A DNA stretch of 64,000 bases from NCBI RefSeq assembly GCF_009746565.1, contig NZ_WRPN01000003.1, positions 186,001 to 250,000 on the forward strand, in the 5' to 3' direction. The stretch comes from Mariniflexile maritimum (GTDB taxonomy: Bacteria; Bacteroidota; Bacteroidia; Flavobacteriales; Flavobacteriaceae). Shown in pieces: positions 63,987-64,000 of this stretch. How positions within the stretch are numbered: the stretch's first letter is position 1; each line of letters starts with the position of its first letter. Below the pieces are notes generated by a model. That model ran no database searches, had not been told where the DNA came from, and saw only the letters and a list, made by a program, of their open reading frames with translations. Both the position numbers and the translations under genes were made by a program.

Positions 63987-64000
63987 TACTCTATTTAGTT

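Noticed and set aside
1-64000. tRNA, rRNA, riboswitch or insertion-sequence genes
   Set aside because: I looked for cloverleaf ends, conserved riboswitch cores and transposase motifs by eye and found none. A covariance-model search would be the decisive check.

Overview
The window is a piece of a chromosome from a member of the Bacteroidota, most likely a marine gliding Flavobacteriaceae. I base this on the following: gliding genes gldB and gldC; two proteins with type IX secretion (T9SS) C-terminal sorting domains; exosortase XrtF with its partner membrane protein; a SusC/SusD pair; an str/S10 ribosomal operon without tuf; AT-rich intergenic DNA; and promoters of the Bacteroidota type (TTTG, about 17-23 nt, TAnnTTTG) with little Shine-Dalgarno signal. 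The genus cannot be fixed from the sequence alone. There are about 55 genes, mostly conserved housekeeping genes. I see no prophage, insertion sequence, CRISPR array, tRNA or rRNA.

Layout. 1-5057 (minus): rpsL-rpsG-fusA-rpsJ-rplC-rplD-rplW, with a 240-bp palindrome-rich spacer between rpsJ and rplC. 5235-6929: an Omp85-type outer-membrane protein divergent from it. 7047-12851: a four-gene SusC/SusD operon with two small lipoproteins and no carbohydrate enzymes, resembling peptide-uptake loci. 12924-25050: rlmB, a rhomboid protease, rarA, a lipoprotein/DUF5723/envelope-protein operon, HAD phosphatase, polysaccharide-deacetylase-like protein, radC, a PaiB-like flavoprotein, an esterase, mpl, then a 93-bp tandem repeat. 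25158-36901: rlmN, a T9SS-secreted protein, polyprenyl diphosphate synthase, a pyruvate-kinase-like enzyme without the usual C-domain, an ECF sigma/membrane regulator/barrel trio, SprT-like protease, mannose-1-phosphate guanylyltransferase, a DUF389 membrane protein and a DUF4136 lipoprotein. 36905-44890 (minus): alpha-2-macroglobulin, lipoprotein and secreted M64 peptidase in one tight operon. 45031-51647: TPR protein; a probable metal-handling operon (HYC_CC_PP protein, TonB receptor, HMA protein); XrtF pair; GAF protein; and a toxin-antitoxin pair whose toxin is frameshifted. 51843-59268: purH, then the cell-elongation operon mreB-mreC-mreD-mrdA-rodA. 59399-63986: SulP transporter, gldB-gldC, nadE and a LuxR-type regulator with Glu in place of the phosphoacceptor Asp.

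The most notable non-genic signals are repeats: a 93-bp tandem array of more than four copies (24637-25042); three heptanucleotide arrays (4564-4598, 25089-25130, 38834-38868), one of which encodes the C-terminus and stop codon of the macroglobulin; two diverged copies of a roughly 100-bp intergenic element (14494-14600 and 53457-53564); and several short palindromes, some lodged inside the ribosomal operon. No strong candidate for a wholly new multi-gene system was found. The best leads are the macroglobulin-lipoprotein-M64 operon, the HYC_CC_PP/TonB/HMA operon and the atypical response regulator.
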